Made by a program: the position numbers and the translations under genes
Notes under the pieces: generated by a model
Told to the model about the DNA's origin: nothing
Seen by the model: the letters and a program-made list of their open reading frames with translations, nothing else
Database searches by the model: none
In this document: one piece after another, positions 63,615 to 64,000 of the stretch
How positions within the stretch are numbered: position 1 is the stretch's first letter
How the letters are laid out: every line of letters starts with the position of its first letter
Assembly (NCBI RefSeq): GCF_019266065.1
Contig: NZ_LPNR01000112.1
Coordinates: 124,001-188,000 of the forward strand
Length of the DNA stretch: 64,000 nucleotides
From: Nocardia sp. MH4
Lineage (GTDB): Bacteria > Actinomycetota > Actinomycetes > Mycobacteriales > Mycobacteriaceae
Direction of reading: 5' to 3'

Positions 63615-63803
63615 ATGACCGACCAGCCCGGACCACTGGAGTCCACACGCGAGTTCGCCGCCGTCGACCTCACCGCGATGCTGCACGAGGACGAGGACAC
63701 CTACACGGGTCCCTCACCGAAGGTCCGGCTGATCGCGATCCTGGTGGTGGCGGCGCTGGTCCTCGGTGCGGGCGCCACCACCCTCGCGATCCTGCTGTCC
63801 TGA
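63615..63803 (+). CDS. Small single-TM membrane protein
   Basis: A 62-residue protein with an acidic cytoplasmic N-terminus (TAMLHEDEDTYTGPS) and one C-terminal TM helix (about 38-60). It starts 10 nt after the coiled-coil gene's stop and is probably in the same operon. A membrane anchor next to a coiled-coil protein could tether it, but there is no direct evidence. Confidence 0.65.
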   Translation: MTDQPGPLESTREFAAVDLTAMLHEDEDTYTGPSPKVRLIAILVVAALVLGAGATTLAILLS

Positions 63804-63805
63804 CC

Positions 63806-64000
63806 CTAGGCCGGGCGGGCGAGCGGCGTGTCGGGGTCGCCGGAGTTGCGCAGCGCGACGATCTGGTCGGGAACCCAGTAGATGCGGCCGAACTCGAACT
63901 CCTGGTACCTGCCGTCGTCGTGGGTGATTTCGTCGGAGGCCGGCCAGCCCAGCTGACCGTTCTCGAATCCGGACGCCGACCAGCGCGCGCCGATCGCGCC
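63806..64000 (-). CDS. LGFP-repeat protein, C-terminal end only
   Basis: The last 64 residues of a protein on the minus strand running past the window edge. LGWPASDEITHDDGRYQEFE followed by FGRIYW is a textbook LGFP repeat, a module found in mycolic-acid-containing actinobacteria on cell-wall hydrolases, esterases and mycolyltransferases, where it is thought to anchor proteins to the cell envelope. The catalytic part, if any, lies beyond position 64000. Confidence 0.8.
   Translation of the reverse strand, partial: GAIGARWSASGFENGQLGWPASDEITHDDGRYQEFEFGRIYWVPDQIVALRNSGDPDTPLARPA

Overview
This 64-kb window comes from a high-GC, mycolic-acid-type actinobacterium, most likely Nocardia or a close relative in the Mycobacteriales. 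The pointers are very GC-rich third codon positions, many GTG starts, a ChoD-type cholesterol oxidase, FadE-like acyl-CoA dehydrogenases, a deazaflavin (F420) nitroreductase-type protein, an LGFP-repeat protein at the right edge, and a dormancy locus built like the DosR/DevR regulon of mycobacteria. I found no rRNA, tRNA, insertion sequence or CRISPR array.

Left part (1-28.9 kb): an accessory and catabolic region made of small units, each with its own regulator. In order these are: a cut isochorismatase-like hydrolase with an NCS2 permease; MarR/MMPL; an NmrA-like reductase; a secreted protein; TetR with a dehydrogenase-like protein facing an MFS exporter and an MpaB-like oxygenase; a MarR operon; choD facing a MerR regulator; TetR; a LUD-domain protein; an AurF-like diiron oxygenase; TetR; a secreted GH1 glucosidase; a Ddn-like protein; a lone tyrosine recombinase; a flavin monooxygenase; a PdxH-like oxidase; HxlR facing an acyl-CoA dehydrogenase; and a pair of acyl-CoA dehydrogenases facing a TetR. 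Several of the regulator intergenic regions carry clear inverted or direct repeats.

Central part (28.9-59.0 kb): a compact dormancy/hypoxia island. It holds the heme sensor kinase DevS and its response regulator DevR, four tandem universal stress proteins, a RafH-like ribosome hibernation factor with two S30AE C-terminal domains, an acyl-ACP desaturase, a zinc alcohol dehydrogenase, a CHAD protein, three Acg-type nitroreductases, a PEP synthase, an SDR, a Rv2004c-like kinase/P-loop fusion, a CtpF-type P-ATPase, a HAD-GH65 fusion, a flavodoxin, an ABC exporter and a Rv1733c-like membrane protein. Nearly every promoter region of the island has GGGxC...GxCC palindromes resembling the DevR box, often in pairs 21-23 bp apart. 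The island therefore looks like one regulon controlled by its own DevSR pair: low oxygen or NO would switch on ribosome protection, redox maintenance, cation transport, and PEP and trehalose-type carbon handling.

Right part (59.0-64 kb): an alpha/beta hydrolase, a TerD protein, a gene apparently broken by a one-base frameshift, a CPBP membrane protease, a 640-bp gene-free stretch ending in three consecutive inverted repeats, a zinc-finger-like/coiled-coil protein reminiscent of KfrA, a one-TM small protein, and the end of an LGFP-repeat protein. Many genes outside the island have a TAnnnT -10 element 6-7 nt before the start codon and no Shine-Dalgarno, suggesting leaderless transcripts.
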